From positions 62,001 through 126,000 of the forward strand of contig JAEKKX010000013.1 of assembly GCA_019510125.1 (NCBI GenBank): a stretch of DNA of 64,000 nt, given 5' to 3'. The notes beneath the pieces were generated by a model. It was not told the origin of the DNA and did not search any database. It saw only the letters and a program-made list of their open reading frames with translations. The position numbers were made by a program, and so were the translations under genes. Positions 36,208 through 45,792 of this stretch are shown here, piece after piece (positions within the stretch are counted from its first letter, which is position 1; each line of letters opens with the position of its first letter). Origin of the DNA: Lysobacterales bacterium. GTDB lineage: Bacteria; Pseudomonadota; Gammaproteobacteria; Xanthomonadales; Xanthomonadaceae.

Positions 36208-39200
36208 TCAGCGCACCACGAACACCACCGCCGTGCGCGGCGGCAGGGTGAAGCGCCCGGCGGCGCGGTCGAAGGCGGTCAGCGCCGCGCGGCGATCGGC
36301 CGCGCCGGCGGCCAGGTGCACGGGATGCAGGGCGTAGCCCTTGCCGGCTTCCTCGGGCAGGGTCAGCGTCTGCGCGACCTTGTCGACGTTGATGAAGTAC
36401 AGCACGTCGCGGAAGTTCGCGCCGGCGTAGCCACGGCCGTCGAGATGCGCGACCAGCACCGTCGGCACCTGTCCGCTGCCGGTGTTGCGGAACTGCAGCC
36501 GCTGCCGGATCTCGGCGCCGGTGCGCAGGTGGAACAGGCGCGTGCTGGCGCGGATCCGCATCAGGTCGCGGAAGGCGTCGCGGGTCCACGCGATCTCGCG
36601 CGGAGTCGGCTTGATCTCCGGGTTCGCCAGCAGCGGGGCCATGATCGACCAGTCGTTGCCGTTGTCGCCCTGCGGCGGCAGGCCGGCGCCGAAGCCGTTG
36701 TCGCGGTAGCGCCAGTCGATGCGGTTGAACCAGTCGCCGCTGTCGTAGCTGTTGCGGTCCAACGACTTGCTGCGCAGGGTGTCGATGCCGGCGTGGAAAT
36801 AGGCCACGCCCTGGCTGAAGGCGTCGATCGCCGCGCCGAGGATCTGCACCCGCGCGCGGTCCTCGCGGCTGGTCGAGGTCGGCAGCTTGTAGACGTTGTT
36901 GTCGAACAGGGTCGCGTTGTCGTGGTTCTCGACGTAGTTGACGACTTCCTGCGGATCGACGACGTAGCCGGCCGGCTGGCCGCCGTAGTCGATCTGGTCC
37001 AGGCGCAGCGTGGCGTCCCAGTGGGTCTTCATCACGTAGTCGCGGATCGAGCCGGCGAGGCCGACCTTGATCACGTCGCCGGACCACATCAGGTCGTTGC
37101 GGGTCTTGCCGCCGCCGCTGCCGTTGTCGTCGTACCACCGGCCGTTGATGTAGCCCTGGTTGCGCAGCAGCGACACGCCGCCGTCGAAACCCGACCCGCC
37201 GCGGACATGGTCGCGGGCGCGGTCGCTGAAGGTGCCGATGCCGCTGCCGTTGAGCGACAACTGCGAGGCCTGCACGAACCGCGCGCCGTTGGCGACCTCG
37301 CCGAAGTTCCAGCCCTCGCCGATCAGCGGCACCGGGTGCCCGGTGGCGACGGCGAGCGCGTCGCGCAGGCGTTCCATCACCGCCCGCGGCTGGTGGCCCA
37401 TGAGGTCGAAGCGGAACGAGTCGATGCCGTACTGGGTCGCCCAGGTCGTCACCGAGTCGATCATCAGCTTGGCCATCATCCGGTGCTCGGTGGCGGTGTT
37501 CTCGCAGCAGGTCGAGCGCGCGACGTCGCCGGCGGCGTCGAGGCGGTGGTAGTAGCCGGGCACGATCCTGTCGAGCACCGACTTCGCGTTCTCGCCCGAG
37601 GCGCTGGTGTGGTTGTAGACCACGTCCATGCCCGCGCGCAGGCCGGCGGCGTTGAGGCCCATCACCATCGCGCGGAACTCGCGGATGCGCGCGGCGCCGT
37701 CGTCGGCGTCGCTGGCGTAGCCGCCTTCGGGCGCGGTGTAGTGCCAGGGGTCGTAGCCCCAGTTGAAGCAGTCGCCGGCGCGGGCGGCGTTCGCGGCGGC
37801 CTGCTGCGCGTCCGAGTCGGGCGCCGCGTCCGGGATCGCCGGGGTCGTGCAGCCGGTTTCCGGGGTGCTGGCGAAATCGAAGGTCGGCAGCAGGTGGACG
37901 TCGGTCACGCCCGCCCGGGCCAGCGCGCGCAGGTGGCGCATGCCGTTGGAATCGCGCTCGGCGAAGGCGAGGTACTTGCCGCGATTCCGGGCGCTCACGG
38001 TCGGATCGTTCGCGGAGAAGTCGCGCACGTGCAGCTCGTAGATCGTCATGTCCTCCGGCGCGGTCGCGGCCTCCGGACGCGCGCGATGGCGCCAGTTCGG
38101 CGGCATCAGCCAGGGCGAGTCGAGGTCGGCGACGTAGCTGCGCTGCGAATCGGCGTTGAGCGACAGCGAATACGGGTCGGTCACCAGGTTGCGGACCACG
38201 CCCACGCCGCGCACGAAGACCTCGACGGCGTAGCGGTAGTACAGGCCGCGGCGCTCGCCGCGCGGCGTCGCCCGCCAGACGCCGGTGGCGGCGTCGAGCG
38301 TCATCGGCACCTGGTCGTGGGACACGCCCTGCGCGCCGTAGGTGCACAGCGTGACCCGGCGCGCGGTCGGCGCCCACAGCGCGAACGCGGTGCGCCCGCG
38401 GCGGGTGACGGCGCCAAGATCGTCGACCGCCTCGGCCGCGGCGTAGCGATCGTCGAGGAAGCCGGCGAGCTGCGGCGTGGTCGCGCCGAGCACGCGGCCC
38501 TGCGCGTCCTCCTGCACCAGCACCAGTTGTTCCCGCAGCAGTCCGTCGAGCGCGGCGACATCCTCCGGTCGCACCGACAGCACCACCCCGGCATCGAGGT
38601 ACTTGTAGCGCTCGGCGGCGTCGGCCGGCACGCTGCCGCCGACGCTCAGCGCGATCGCGCCGTCGGCGCCGCTCACCGGCTGGCCGCGCGGGGCGAGGAT
38701 CTGCCCGTTCGCGGCGTGGTACAGGCGGAAGCGGCCGAAATCGTCGACCAGCGGCCACTTCAGCAGGTCGCGGGTCAGCCACGCCGCGCGGGCGTCGACC
38801 GTGGACACGCGGCGCGTGTCCGGCGGCGCGGTGAACACGGTCGGCGTGCCCTGCACCAGCCAGACCTGGCCCACGCCCTGGTCGATGGCGAGCGCGGCGT
38901 AGCTGATGCGGATGTTGTCGCTCCAGCCGTCCTTGTTGTCGACGCCGCCGTTCGGATTGGACGGCATGCCGTGGACGATGAATTCGACGCCGGTGCGCGA
39001 GGCGTCGGTCCGCGGGTTGATCACCGGCAGGTCGAACACGATCTCGCCGCTGCCGGGCGCGTAGCCGGGCATCGACGCGAACGGCACCGGCGCGCCCCAC
39101 TGTTCGATCGGCAGGCCGCCCAGCCGCGCGACGTCGAGCCCGCTGCCGTTCCACAGGTGCAGGCCCCACGCTGCGTAGTCGCCGTCGTAGCGCTTGTAGT

Positions 39201-39837
39201 GCACGCGCACCGTGTCGATGTCGGGCGTCGCGCCGAGCGGATTGCCGCGGTAGACCGTCGGGTCGCCCGAGCGCAGCCAGAACTCGCCGCCGTCGGTGAA
39301 CCTCCAGATCCGGTCGATGCCCGGATCGCCGCCCTGGTTCGGCGGATGCACGATGAAGCCGAAGCCGGCCGCATTCGGATCGGTGAAGGCGGTCGCGGGC
39401 AGATCGAAGTAGGCGCCGTAGGCGTCGAGTCCGGTCCGCGCGAACGGCGCGCCCCAGTTCACGCCGGGATAATCGGCGATGTACTGGCCGGCGGCGTTCA
39501 CCTGCCACAGGTGCAGGCCCCAGTCGGCGTAGTTGCCGTCGTCGCGGCGATAGTGGATGCGCACGTCGCGCGGCGCGCCGTCGCGCGGCGGCGTCGGCAC
39601 CGCGGTCAGCACCAGGCTGGTGTCGGCGGCGTCGCAGATCGCGTCGCCGTCCTTGCCGCGCTTGGTCGCGTCGGACGCGTCCGGGACGCTGCCGATCGAC
39701 GCCTCCAGCCCCGCGTCGGTGACCTGTGCCTGCCACGGCGGATCGCACGCGGCCAGCGAGAGGATCAGGCACAGCGTCGCGACTGCGGACCGCGTGCGCT
39801 GCGCGCTGCGGAACCAGCGGGAAAGAGAGGTGCGCAT
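36208..39837 (-). CDS. pulA: pullulanase-type alpha-1,6-glucosidase lipoprotein
   Basis: A large GH13 debranching enzyme, 1209 residues, hydrolysing alpha-1,6 bonds of pullulan or branched maltodextrins at the cell surface. A signal peptide with lipobox LSLAAC (Cys about 32) indicates a lipoprotein. N-terminal repeated beta modules (two CBM41-like units: [18 protein letters not shown] and [19 protein letters not shown]) precede the CBM48/GH13 core. Catalytic-region motifs are [19 protein letters not shown] (nucleophile Asp), PLIGEGWNF (acid Glu) and VNYVENHDN. No neighbouring transporter or regulator is visible. Confidence 0.95.
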   Translation of the reverse strand: MRTSLSRWFRSAQRTRSAVATLCLILSLAACDPPWQAQVTDAGLEASIGSVPDASDATKRGKDGDAICDAADTSLVLTAVPTPPRDGAPRDVRIHYRRDDGNYADWGLHLWQVNAAGQYIADYPGVNWGAPFARTGLDAYGAYFDLPATAFTDPNAAGFGFIVHPPNQGGDPGIDRIWRFTDGGEFWLRSGDPTVYRGNPLGATPDIDTVRVHYKRYDGDYAAWGLHLWNGSGLDVARLGGLPIEQWGAPVPFASMPGYAPGSGEIVFDLPVINPRTDASRTGVEFIVHGMPSNPNGGVDNKDGWSDNIRISYAALAIDQGVGQVWLVQGTPTVFTAPPDTRRVSTVDARAAWLTRDLLKWPLVDDFGRFRLYHAANGQILAPRGQPVSGADGAIALSVGGSVPADAAERYKYLDAGVVLSVRPEDVAALDGLLREQLVLVQEDAQGRVLGATTPQLAGFLDDRYAAAEAVDDLGAVTRRGRTAFALWAPTARRVTLCTYGAQGVSHDQVPMTLDAATGVWRATPRGERRGLYYRYAVEVFVRGVGVVRNLVTDPYSLSLNADSQRSYVADLDSPWLMPPNWRHRARPEAATAPEDMTIYELHVRDFSANDPTVSARNRGKYLAFAERDSNGMRHLRALARAGVTDVHLLPTFDFASTPETGCTTPAIPDAAPDSDAQQAAANAARAGDCFNWGYDPWHYTAPEGGYASDADDGAARIREFRAMVMGLNAAGLRAGMDVVYNHTSASGENAKSVLDRIVPGYYHRLDAAGDVARSTCCENTATEHRMMAKLMIDSVTTWATQYGIDSFRFDLMGHQPRAVMERLRDALAVATGHPVPLIGEGWNFGEVANGARFVQASQLSLNGSGIGTFSDRARDHVRGGSGFDGGVSLLRNQGYINGRWYDDNGSGGGKTRNDLMWSGDVIKVGLAGSIRDYVMKTHWDATLRLDQIDYGGQPAGYVVDPQEVVNYVENHDNATLFDNNVYKLPTSTSREDRARVQILGAAIDAFSQGVAYFHAGIDTLRSKSLDRNSYDSGDWFNRIDWRYRDNGFGAGLPPQGDNGNDWSIMAPLLANPEIKPTPREIAWTRDAFRDLMRIRASTRLFHLRTGAEIRQRLQFRNTGSGQVPTVLVAHLDGRGYAGANFRDVLYFINVDKVAQTLTLPEEAGKGYALHPVHLAAGAADRRAALTAFDRAAGRFTLPPRTAVVFVVR

Positions 39838-40023
39838 CCTGGCCTCCAGGCGATTCGACGGTGGGAAGGCGGCGTCGGAGAAATGCTGCGATGCATCAAA
39901 AACCGCTGGAAAACAGGGATTTCCATGCGTCGCCGCGACCCGCGCTGCACTGTCGGCGATCCGCCGGCGCGGGACAAGGCGCGCAGGCCCGGCTGCAAAC
40001 GTATTCCCGGTCGCCGGCGGCGA

Positions 40024-40587
40024 TCAGGACGCGTCGGCGGCGTCCAGCACCCGCAGGAACGCCGGCGGCACCGCGTCGGTCAGCCACACGCCGTTGTCGG
40101 CGCGATGGAAACGGTGTCCGGCCGCGGCCATCGCCGCGGCCTCCACCTGCAGCACCACCGGACGACCGTGGCGGGCGCCGACCCGGATCGCGGCGCCGGC
40201 GTCTGTGGAGAGGTGGACGTGCTGCCGATCGCGCCGGTCCAGGCCCTCGCGCAGGATCGCGTCGAGGAAGCGGGTCGCGGTGCCGTGGTACAGCACCGGC
40301 GGCGGCGCCAGCGCCGGCAGGTCCAGGTCCACGGCGACCGCATGCGAATGTCCCTGGCGCGCGCGGATCCGCCGGCCGTCGTCGCTGATCGCGTAGCGCT
40401 GCTTGTCGTTCTCGGCGACCGCCCGCTCGATCAGGGCGCGGGTCAGCGGATGGTGTCCGGCGGCGCGCGCGACCAGCTCGTCGATGTCGGCCCAACCGGA
40501 CGCATCGAGGGTCAGGCCGATCAGCCCGGGGCGGTGGCGCAGGACCAGGGCGAGGAACCTGCTGGCGGCGGCGACCGGCTCGGACAT
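40024..40587 (-). CDS. kptA: RNA 2'-phosphotransferase (Tpt1/KptA)
   Basis: Transfers an internal RNA 2'-phosphate to NAD+ giving ADP-ribose 1''-2''-cyclic phosphate; 187 residues. The N-terminal lobe [28 protein letters not shown] and the C-terminal lobe with [30 protein letters not shown] are characteristic. [20 protein letters not shown] contains the conserved Arg/His set. Bacteria have no known tRNA-splicing 2'-phosphate, so the biological substrate is open; family members can also ADP-ribosylate nucleic acid ends. It is divergent from a TPR lipoprotein gene. Confidence 0.95.
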   Translation of the reverse strand: MSEPVAAASRFLALVLRHRPGLIGLTLDASGWADIDELVARAAGHHPLTRALIERAVAENDKQRYAISDDGRRIRARQGHSHAVAVDLDLPALAPPPVLYHGTATRFLDAILREGLDRRDRQHVHLSTDAGAAIRVGARHGRPVVLQVEAAAMAAAGHRFHRADNGVWLTDAVPPAFLRVLDAADAS

Positions 40588-40720
40588 GCGGCAAGGCTAG
40601 CGCGGGAGCCGGTCGGAGGTCACGTTTCGGCCCGGCGCGGGCGTCGCGGGCCCGGGGAAGGCTGCTCCCGTCGTCGTTTCGCCTTATCCTGACCGTTCCG
40701 CAGGGAACGGAGCAAACGTG

Positions 40721-42799
40721 ATGCGTTCAGCGTGGCTGTGCGTCGGGGTCATCGCGATCCTGTCCATGTCGGGGTGCAAGAAGGCGGAGGCGCCGAAGAC
40801 GCCGAACCTGCCGATCCCGCAGTGCAAGGAGGTGCCCGAGGCCGGCGCCAAGAATTTCGCGCGCCTGGTCCACGCCATGGACCGCGCCGGCGACCTGCCG
40901 ACGCTGACCCAGGCGTTCGCCGGCTATCGCAAGGCGCTCGACGCCGAGATCGCCAAGCGCGATCCGGCGCTGGCGCAGAAGCTCAAGCCGGTCCTCGACC
41001 GCCACTTCTCGCAGGACGCCCTGCGCGCGCGCGCGGCCTGCGCGCTGTTCGCGCCGCTGGCGGCCAAGTCCGGCGGCGTGGCCGCGCTGGACGCGTGGTC
41101 GAAGTCGCCCGAGATGCACGCGGTGAACGTGTCGATCTGGACCCGCGCGCCGGCGCCGTCGGAGGAGGACAACGTCCCGAATTCCGCGCGCCGCTCGCAG
41201 CGCCTGCGCGACGTGGTCACGGCGATGGCGCTGGAACAGGTCCAGGCCAACCGCAAGGCCGGCGAGGGCCCGGAACCGAAGGCGCTGATCGCCGCGCTCG
41301 ACTCCGCCGCGCTCAGCCTCCCGGCGCCCGCGCCGCGCGAACGGATCGACCGCAACGCGCTGATCGAACAGTGGCTGCAGCCGGCGCTGATCAAGACGTC
41401 CGACGACGACATCGAGACGTTCATGAACTTCGCGGAGAGTCCGTTCGGCGCCGACTACTACGTCGCGCTCGCCTCGGCCTACGATTTCCGCTACGGCGAC
41501 TGGTACAGCCAGCTCTACCAGGACCTGCGCGAAGCCGCGGCGCCCGGCGAGCTGCCCGGCGGCGCCCCCGGCGGCAAGGACGCGGTGATCGCCCAGGCCC
41601 GCGGCCTGCTGCGCAACGTCGCCACGCCCGCGGCCGCGGCCCAGGCCAGTGCGATGCTGCAGGAAGTGGAGCGGATCGATCCGCGCAACGCGCAGGTGCA
41701 CCTGCTGCTGGGCGAGGCGGCGATCAAGAGCGCGCCGCCGATGCCGCTGCGCCAGGACCAGTTGCGCGCCGTCATCGACGTGCCGAACTACTACGCCGCC
41801 GAACAGGAACTCACCAAGGCGCTGGAACTGGCGCCGAACGAGCCCGATGCGCTGATGTGGCTGAGCCGGCTGCGCTACCTGCAGGGCCGCGACGCCGAGG
41901 CGAACCAGTTGCTGCAGCAGGTGCAGTCGATCGACGCGGACCATCCCTACCTCGACCTGTACACCGCGGACCTGATCTTCGAGACCGGCGACTACACCAA
42001 GGCCATGCGCTTCTACCAGGCCGCGATCGACAAGGCCGAGGGCGTGCCGTTCCTGCACGAGACGGCGATGGCGCACCTGATGAGCGCGATGCGCCGCGGC
42101 AACCGCAGCGACGACTTCCCGCGCATCGCCGACGCCTTCCTCGCCAAGCATCCGGACGCGTGGAACGTCCGCCTGGATTTCGCCGACTACCTGATGGCCA
42201 CGCCGAAGGCGAAGGCCGACCGGATCGTCGCGGTCGTCGATCCGGTGCCGGACACCTGGCTGCCGCAGCGCAAGTACGCGGTGCTGTCGGCCGCGCTGGT
42301 GCGCAAGTCCACCGAGCTGCTGGACCGCAAGACCGGCGCGCCGGTCGGCGCCAGCCTGGCGGCGATGAAGCGCGCCATCTCGCTCAATCCCGATCCGCGG
42401 ACGCTCAGCGAGGCGGTGTGCCGCGCCGGCCTCGACGCCAAGCTGGCGCAGCTCTACGTCGACGCCACGCCCAACCCGAAGGCCACCATCACCCCGCTGA
42501 CGGTGTGCGCGTTGCGCTGGCAGCGGATCGACATCCTGCGCGCCATCACGCCGTACGGAGACGGCGTCGCGCTGAGTGCGCCGCAGCCGGACCTGCTCGG
42601 CGACACCCCGCTGTGCTACGCCGCGGCGACCAAGAACGTGAAGGCGTTCGTCTCGCTCGCCAAGCTGCAGGTCAGCCCGGTGCAGCGCTGCAGCGACGGC
42701 AACACCGTCGTCGAGCGTCTTTCGCGCATGGCCTACGGCGGCGATCCGGCGATCGCGCAGATGCAGTCGGTGCTGAGCCGGTTCTACCGCAAGAGCTGA
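40721..42799 (+). CDS. TPR/ankyrin-like lipoprotein
   Basis: A 692-residue lipoprotein with lipobox ILSMSGC (Cys19). The start is set at ATG 40721 because GGAG at 40709-40712 lies 8 nt away; a GTG at 40718 is less well spaced. The middle has tetratricopeptide-type helices (AAEQELTKALELAPNEPDALMWLSRL, AEANQLLQQVQSIDADHPYLDLY). The C-terminus resembles ankyrin-like units (LLGDTPLCYAAATKNVKAFVSLAKL). The specific role is unknown; it may sit in the outer membrane as a scaffold. It is divergent from kptA. Confidence 0.75.
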   Translation: MRSAWLCVGVIAILSMSGCKKAEAPKTPNLPIPQCKEVPEAGAKNFARLVHAMDRAGDLPTLTQAFAGYRKALDAEIAKRDPALAQKLKPVLDRHFSQDALRARAACALFAPLAAKSGGVAALDAWSKSPEMHAVNVSIWTRAPAPSEEDNVPNSARRSQRLRDVVTAMALEQVQANRKAGEGPEPKALIAALDSAALSLPAPAPRERIDRNALIEQWLQPALIKTSDDDIETFMNFAESPFGADYYVALASAYDFRYGDWYSQLYQDLREAAAPGELPGGAPGGKDAVIAQARGLLRNVATPAAAAQASAMLQEVERIDPRNAQVHLLLGEAAIKSAPPMPLRQDQLRAVIDVPNYYAAEQELTKALELAPNEPDALMWLSRLRYLQGRDAEANQLLQQVQSIDADHPYLDLYTADLIFETGDYTKAMRFYQAAIDKAEGVPFLHETAMAHLMSAMRRGNRSDDFPRIADAFLAKHPDAWNVRLDFADYLMATPKAKADRIVAVVDPVPDTWLPQRKYAVLSAALVRKSTELLDRKTGAPVGASLAAMKRAISLNPDPRTLSEAVCRAGLDAKLAQLYVDATPNPKATITPLTVCALRWQRIDILRAITPYGDGVALSAPQPDLLGDTPLCYAAATKNVKAFVSLAKLQVSPVQRCSDGNTVVERLSRMAYGGDPAIAQMQSVLSRFYRKS

Positions 42800-42841
42800 C
42801 GGCAGCGGCGGCGGCGCCCCGCCGCCGCCCGCCGCTCCGGA

Positions 42842-44272
42842 TCAGGGCGCGGCCACCGCCCGCAGCATCCGCACCCAGTGGTCGACGTCGTCGGCCAGGG
42901 CCTTGACCGGCAGGCGTTCGTCGCGACCGTGCGCGCGCATGTCGTCCGGCACCACGCCCCACGACCCGTCGACGCCGTACACCGGCAGCCCGTGCACGCG
43001 GAACGGCCGGGCATCGCTGGCGCCGGTGCTCATCTCCGGCAGGATCGGCGCGCCGGGAAACATCGCGTGGACGCTGTCGGCATAGACCTTGAGCAGGTCC
43101 GGGCGCAGCGGCGAGGCCAGCGAGGCCTGCTCCTTGTCCAGTCGGGTCACTTCGACCCTGTCGCCGGCGATGGCCTGCAGTTCGTCGCGGATCGCGTCGG
43201 GCGAGACGCCCGGCAGGATCCGGCAGTTGACCGTCGCCCGCGCCATCTGCGGCAGCGCGTTGGGCGCGTGTCCGCCGGCGAGCATGGTCGCGACGCAGCG
43301 CGTGCGGGTGAGCCCGACCTCGCCGATGTCGGCCTCGATCGCGTCGGCCGCGGCGCCGTCCGCCGGGTCCTTCAGCCAGGCCCGCATCGCATCGCCCAGC
43401 GCGCCCGGTTCGCTGCGCTGGCGCACGTCGAAGTAGGCGCGGGTGGTGTCGTTGAGCTTCGGCTCGAAGCGGTAGTGCGACAGCCGCGCCAGCGCGTCGG
43501 ACAGTTCGTAGATCGCGTTGTCCGGTCGCGGCTTGGAACTGTGTCCGCCGGGATTGTGCACGGTGAAGGCATAGTCGGCGTAGGTCTTCTCCGCGGTCTG
43601 GAAGGTGAAGCCGATCGGCTTGCCGTCCGCCGCGAACCCGCCGCCGCCGCCGTCGGCATTGAGGCCGTACTCGGCGTCGGTCAGCGCGCGCCATTCGGTC
43701 GCGCCCTTGAGCGCGCCGATGCCGGTGGTCTCCTCGTCGCCGGTGAAGAACACGATCAGGTCGCGCTTCGGCCGGAAGCCCTCGGCCTTGAGTTTCAGCA
43801 GCGCCGTGGTGACCGCGACCACGCCCATCTTGTCGTCGGAGGTGCCGCGGCCGTAGAAGTAGCCGTCGCGCTCGGTCAGCGTGAACGGGTCCAGCGACCA
43901 GTCCTCCGGTTTCGCTTCCACCACGTCCATGTGCGCCATCAGCAGCACCGGCTTCGCCTTCGGCCTGCCGGCGGCAGGCCAGCGCACGATCAGCGCGGCG
44001 GTGTGGTTCTCCGGCGTGGCGTCGTAGGGCATCACGTGGATGTCGGCGTCGGCCCAGCCCGCGGCGCGGTACTGGTCGGCGAGATACTGCGCCAGTTCCG
44101 GCACCTTGCCGCGCCCGGCCACCGTCGGCACTTCGATCGCGTGTTCGTACAGTGCGCGCGCCCTGCCGTGCCAGGGATCGTCCGCGGCCTGCGCGAGCAA
44201 CGCGGCGAAGGGCAGGGCGGCGGCGAGCAGTGCGGCGGACAGCGGTGCGGCGGCGGGCGGGACGATGCGCAT
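42842..44272 (-). CDS. secreted M20-family metallopeptidase
   Basis: A 476-residue zinc peptidase of the M20 family, exported by a signal peptide (MRIVPPAAAPLSAALLAAALPFAALLAQAADD). It has the metal-binding set in order: HMDVVE, GRGTSDDKMGVV (bridging Asp), and TGDEETTG (Glu pair). It contains the dimerisation lid domain (GGHSSKPRPDNAIYEL). The substrate is probably small peptides or acylated amino acids. It is divergent from dbpA across 91 nt. Confidence 0.9.
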   Translation of the reverse strand: MRIVPPAAAPLSAALLAAALPFAALLAQAADDPWHGRARALYEHAIEVPTVAGRGKVPELAQYLADQYRAAGWADADIHVMPYDATPENHTAALIVRWPAAGRPKAKPVLLMAHMDVVEAKPEDWSLDPFTLTERDGYFYGRGTSDDKMGVVAVTTALLKLKAEGFRPKRDLIVFFTGDEETTGIGALKGATEWRALTDAEYGLNADGGGGGFAADGKPIGFTFQTAEKTYADYAFTVHNPGGHSSKPRPDNAIYELSDALARLSHYRFEPKLNDTTRAYFDVRQRSEPGALGDAMRAWLKDPADGAAADAIEADIGEVGLTRTRCVATMLAGGHAPNALPQMARATVNCRILPGVSPDAIRDELQAIAGDRVEVTRLDKEQASLASPLRPDLLKVYADSVHAMFPGAPILPEMSTGASDARPFRVHGLPVYGVDGSWGVVPDDMRAHGRDERLPVKALADDVDHWVRMLRAVAAP

Positions 44273-44363
44273 GGCGACCTCGGCGGACGGGATCGTCGCA
44301 TCCTACCCGCAACCCGCGCCGGCCGGAGCGGACTGCAAGGCCGGGGTCTGCGATCATGTGCGG

Positions 44364-45746
44364 ATGACCACGCCCGCCGATTTCGCCGCCCTGTCGCTGT
44401 CCCCCGCCCTGTCGCAGGGGCTCGACGCGCTGGGCTACACCACGATGACGCCGGTGCAGGCGCAGGCCCTGCCGCCCATCCTCGACGGCCGCGACGTCAT
44501 CGCGCAGGCCCCCACCGGCAGCGGCAAGACCGCCGCGTTCGGCCTCGGCCTGCTGCATCGGCTCGACCCTGCGGACGGCCGCACCCAGGCGCTGGTGCTG
44601 TGCCCCACGCGCGAGCTCGCCGACCAGGTCGGCAAGCAGTTGCGCCGGCTCGCCACCGGCATCGCCAACCTGAAGATCTCGATCCTCTGCGGCGGCCTGC
44701 CGCTGGCCCCGCAGCTCGCCTCGCTCGCGCACGCCCCGCACGTGGTCGTCGGCACCCCCGGGCGCGTGCTCGAACTCGTCCAGAAGGACGCGCTGTCGCT
44801 GCGCGGCGTGCGCACGCTGGTGCTGGACGAGGCCGACCGCATGCTCGACATGGGCTTCGAGGACGCGATCCGCGATCTCGTCAAGCGCACGCCGAAGGAC
44901 CGCCAGGGCCTGCTGTTCTCGGCGACCTTCCCCGACGCCATCCGCGCGCTCGCCAACGCGATGCTGCGCGATGCGGTCGAGGTCAGCATCGAGGGCGGCG
45001 CCGAACCGGCGACGATCGAGCAACTGTTCTTCGAGGTCGAGCCCGCGCGCAAGATGCCGCTGCTCGCCGCGCTGCTGCTGCGCTACAAGCCCGCGTCGTG
45101 CGTGGTGTTCTGCAACATGCGCAAGGACACCGAGGAGGTGGTCGGCTCGCTGTCGCACTACGGCTTCACCGCGCTGGCGCTGCACGGCGACATGGAGCAG
45201 CGCGATCGCGAGGAGGTGCTGGTGCGCTTCGCCAACCGCAGTTGCAGCGTGCTGGTCGCCAGCGACGTGGCCGCGCGCGGACTGGACGTCGAGGACCTCG
45301 CCGCGGTCGTCAACTTCGACCTGCCCAGCGATGCCGACACCTACCTGCACCGCATCGGCCGCACCGGCCGCGCCGGTCGCGACGGCCTCGCGCTCAGCCT
45401 GTGCGTGCCCACCGACCTGCCGCGCGAGAAGGCGATCAGCGAGCGCATCGGCAAGTCGCTGCGCTACGAGAGCATGCAGCCGCTGGCCGGCCGGCCGCCG
45501 CACGTGCCCGCCGCGGCGATGGTCACGCTCAGGATCGACGCCGGCCGCACCGACAAGCTGCGCCCGGGCGACATCGTCGGTGCGCTGACCGGCGAGGCGG
45601 GCCTGAAGGCCGACGCGGTCGGCAAGATCGACGTGTTCCCCACGCGCTCGTACGTCGCGATCGCGCGCGCGCAGGCCGACAACGCGCTCGCCAAGCTGCG
45701 CAGCGGCAAGATCAAGGGCCGCAAGTTCCGCGTGAACCGGCTCTGA
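44364..45746 (+). CDS. dbpA: DEAD-box RNA helicase DbpA
   Basis: An ATP-dependent RNA helicase for late 50S ribosome assembly; 460 residues, the family length. Motif Q is LGYTTMTPVQAQALP, motif I is APTGSGKT, and motif II is DEADRMLDMGF. Motif III is SAT and motif VI is HRIGRTGRAG. The C-terminal module (about 385-460, DKLRPGDIVGALTGEAGLKADAVGKIDVFPTRSYVAI) matches the DbpA RNA-binding domain that recognises 23S rRNA hairpin 92. The start at ATG 44364 gives the usual MTTPADFAAL beginning. Confidence 0.95.
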   Translation: MTTPADFAALSLSPALSQGLDALGYTTMTPVQAQALPPILDGRDVIAQAPTGSGKTAAFGLGLLHRLDPADGRTQALVLCPTRELADQVGKQLRRLATGIANLKISILCGGLPLAPQLASLAHAPHVVVGTPGRVLELVQKDALSLRGVRTLVLDEADRMLDMGFEDAIRDLVKRTPKDRQGLLFSATFPDAIRALANAMLRDAVEVSIEGGAEPATIEQLFFEVEPARKMPLLAALLLRYKPASCVVFCNMRKDTEEVVGSLSHYGFTALALHGDMEQRDREEVLVRFANRSCSVLVASDVAARGLDVEDLAAVVNFDLPSDADTYLHRIGRTGRAGRDGLALSLCVPTDLPREKAISERIGKSLRYESMQPLAGRPPHVPAAAMVTLRIDAGRTDKLRPGDIVGALTGEAGLKADAVGKIDVFPTRSYVAIARAQADNALAKLRSGKIKGRKFRVNRL

Positions 45747-45792
45747 GGCGCGACCTGGGGCGCGGTGGACACGGTGGCCGCACGCGCCTCGC

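Noticed and set aside
36316..40692. A 1.4-kb-residue plus-strand frame opposite pullulanase
   Set aside because: Pullulanase on the other strand has full domain support. The plus-strand product is repetitive His/Val/Arg-rich and runs through kptA, so it is a shadow frame.
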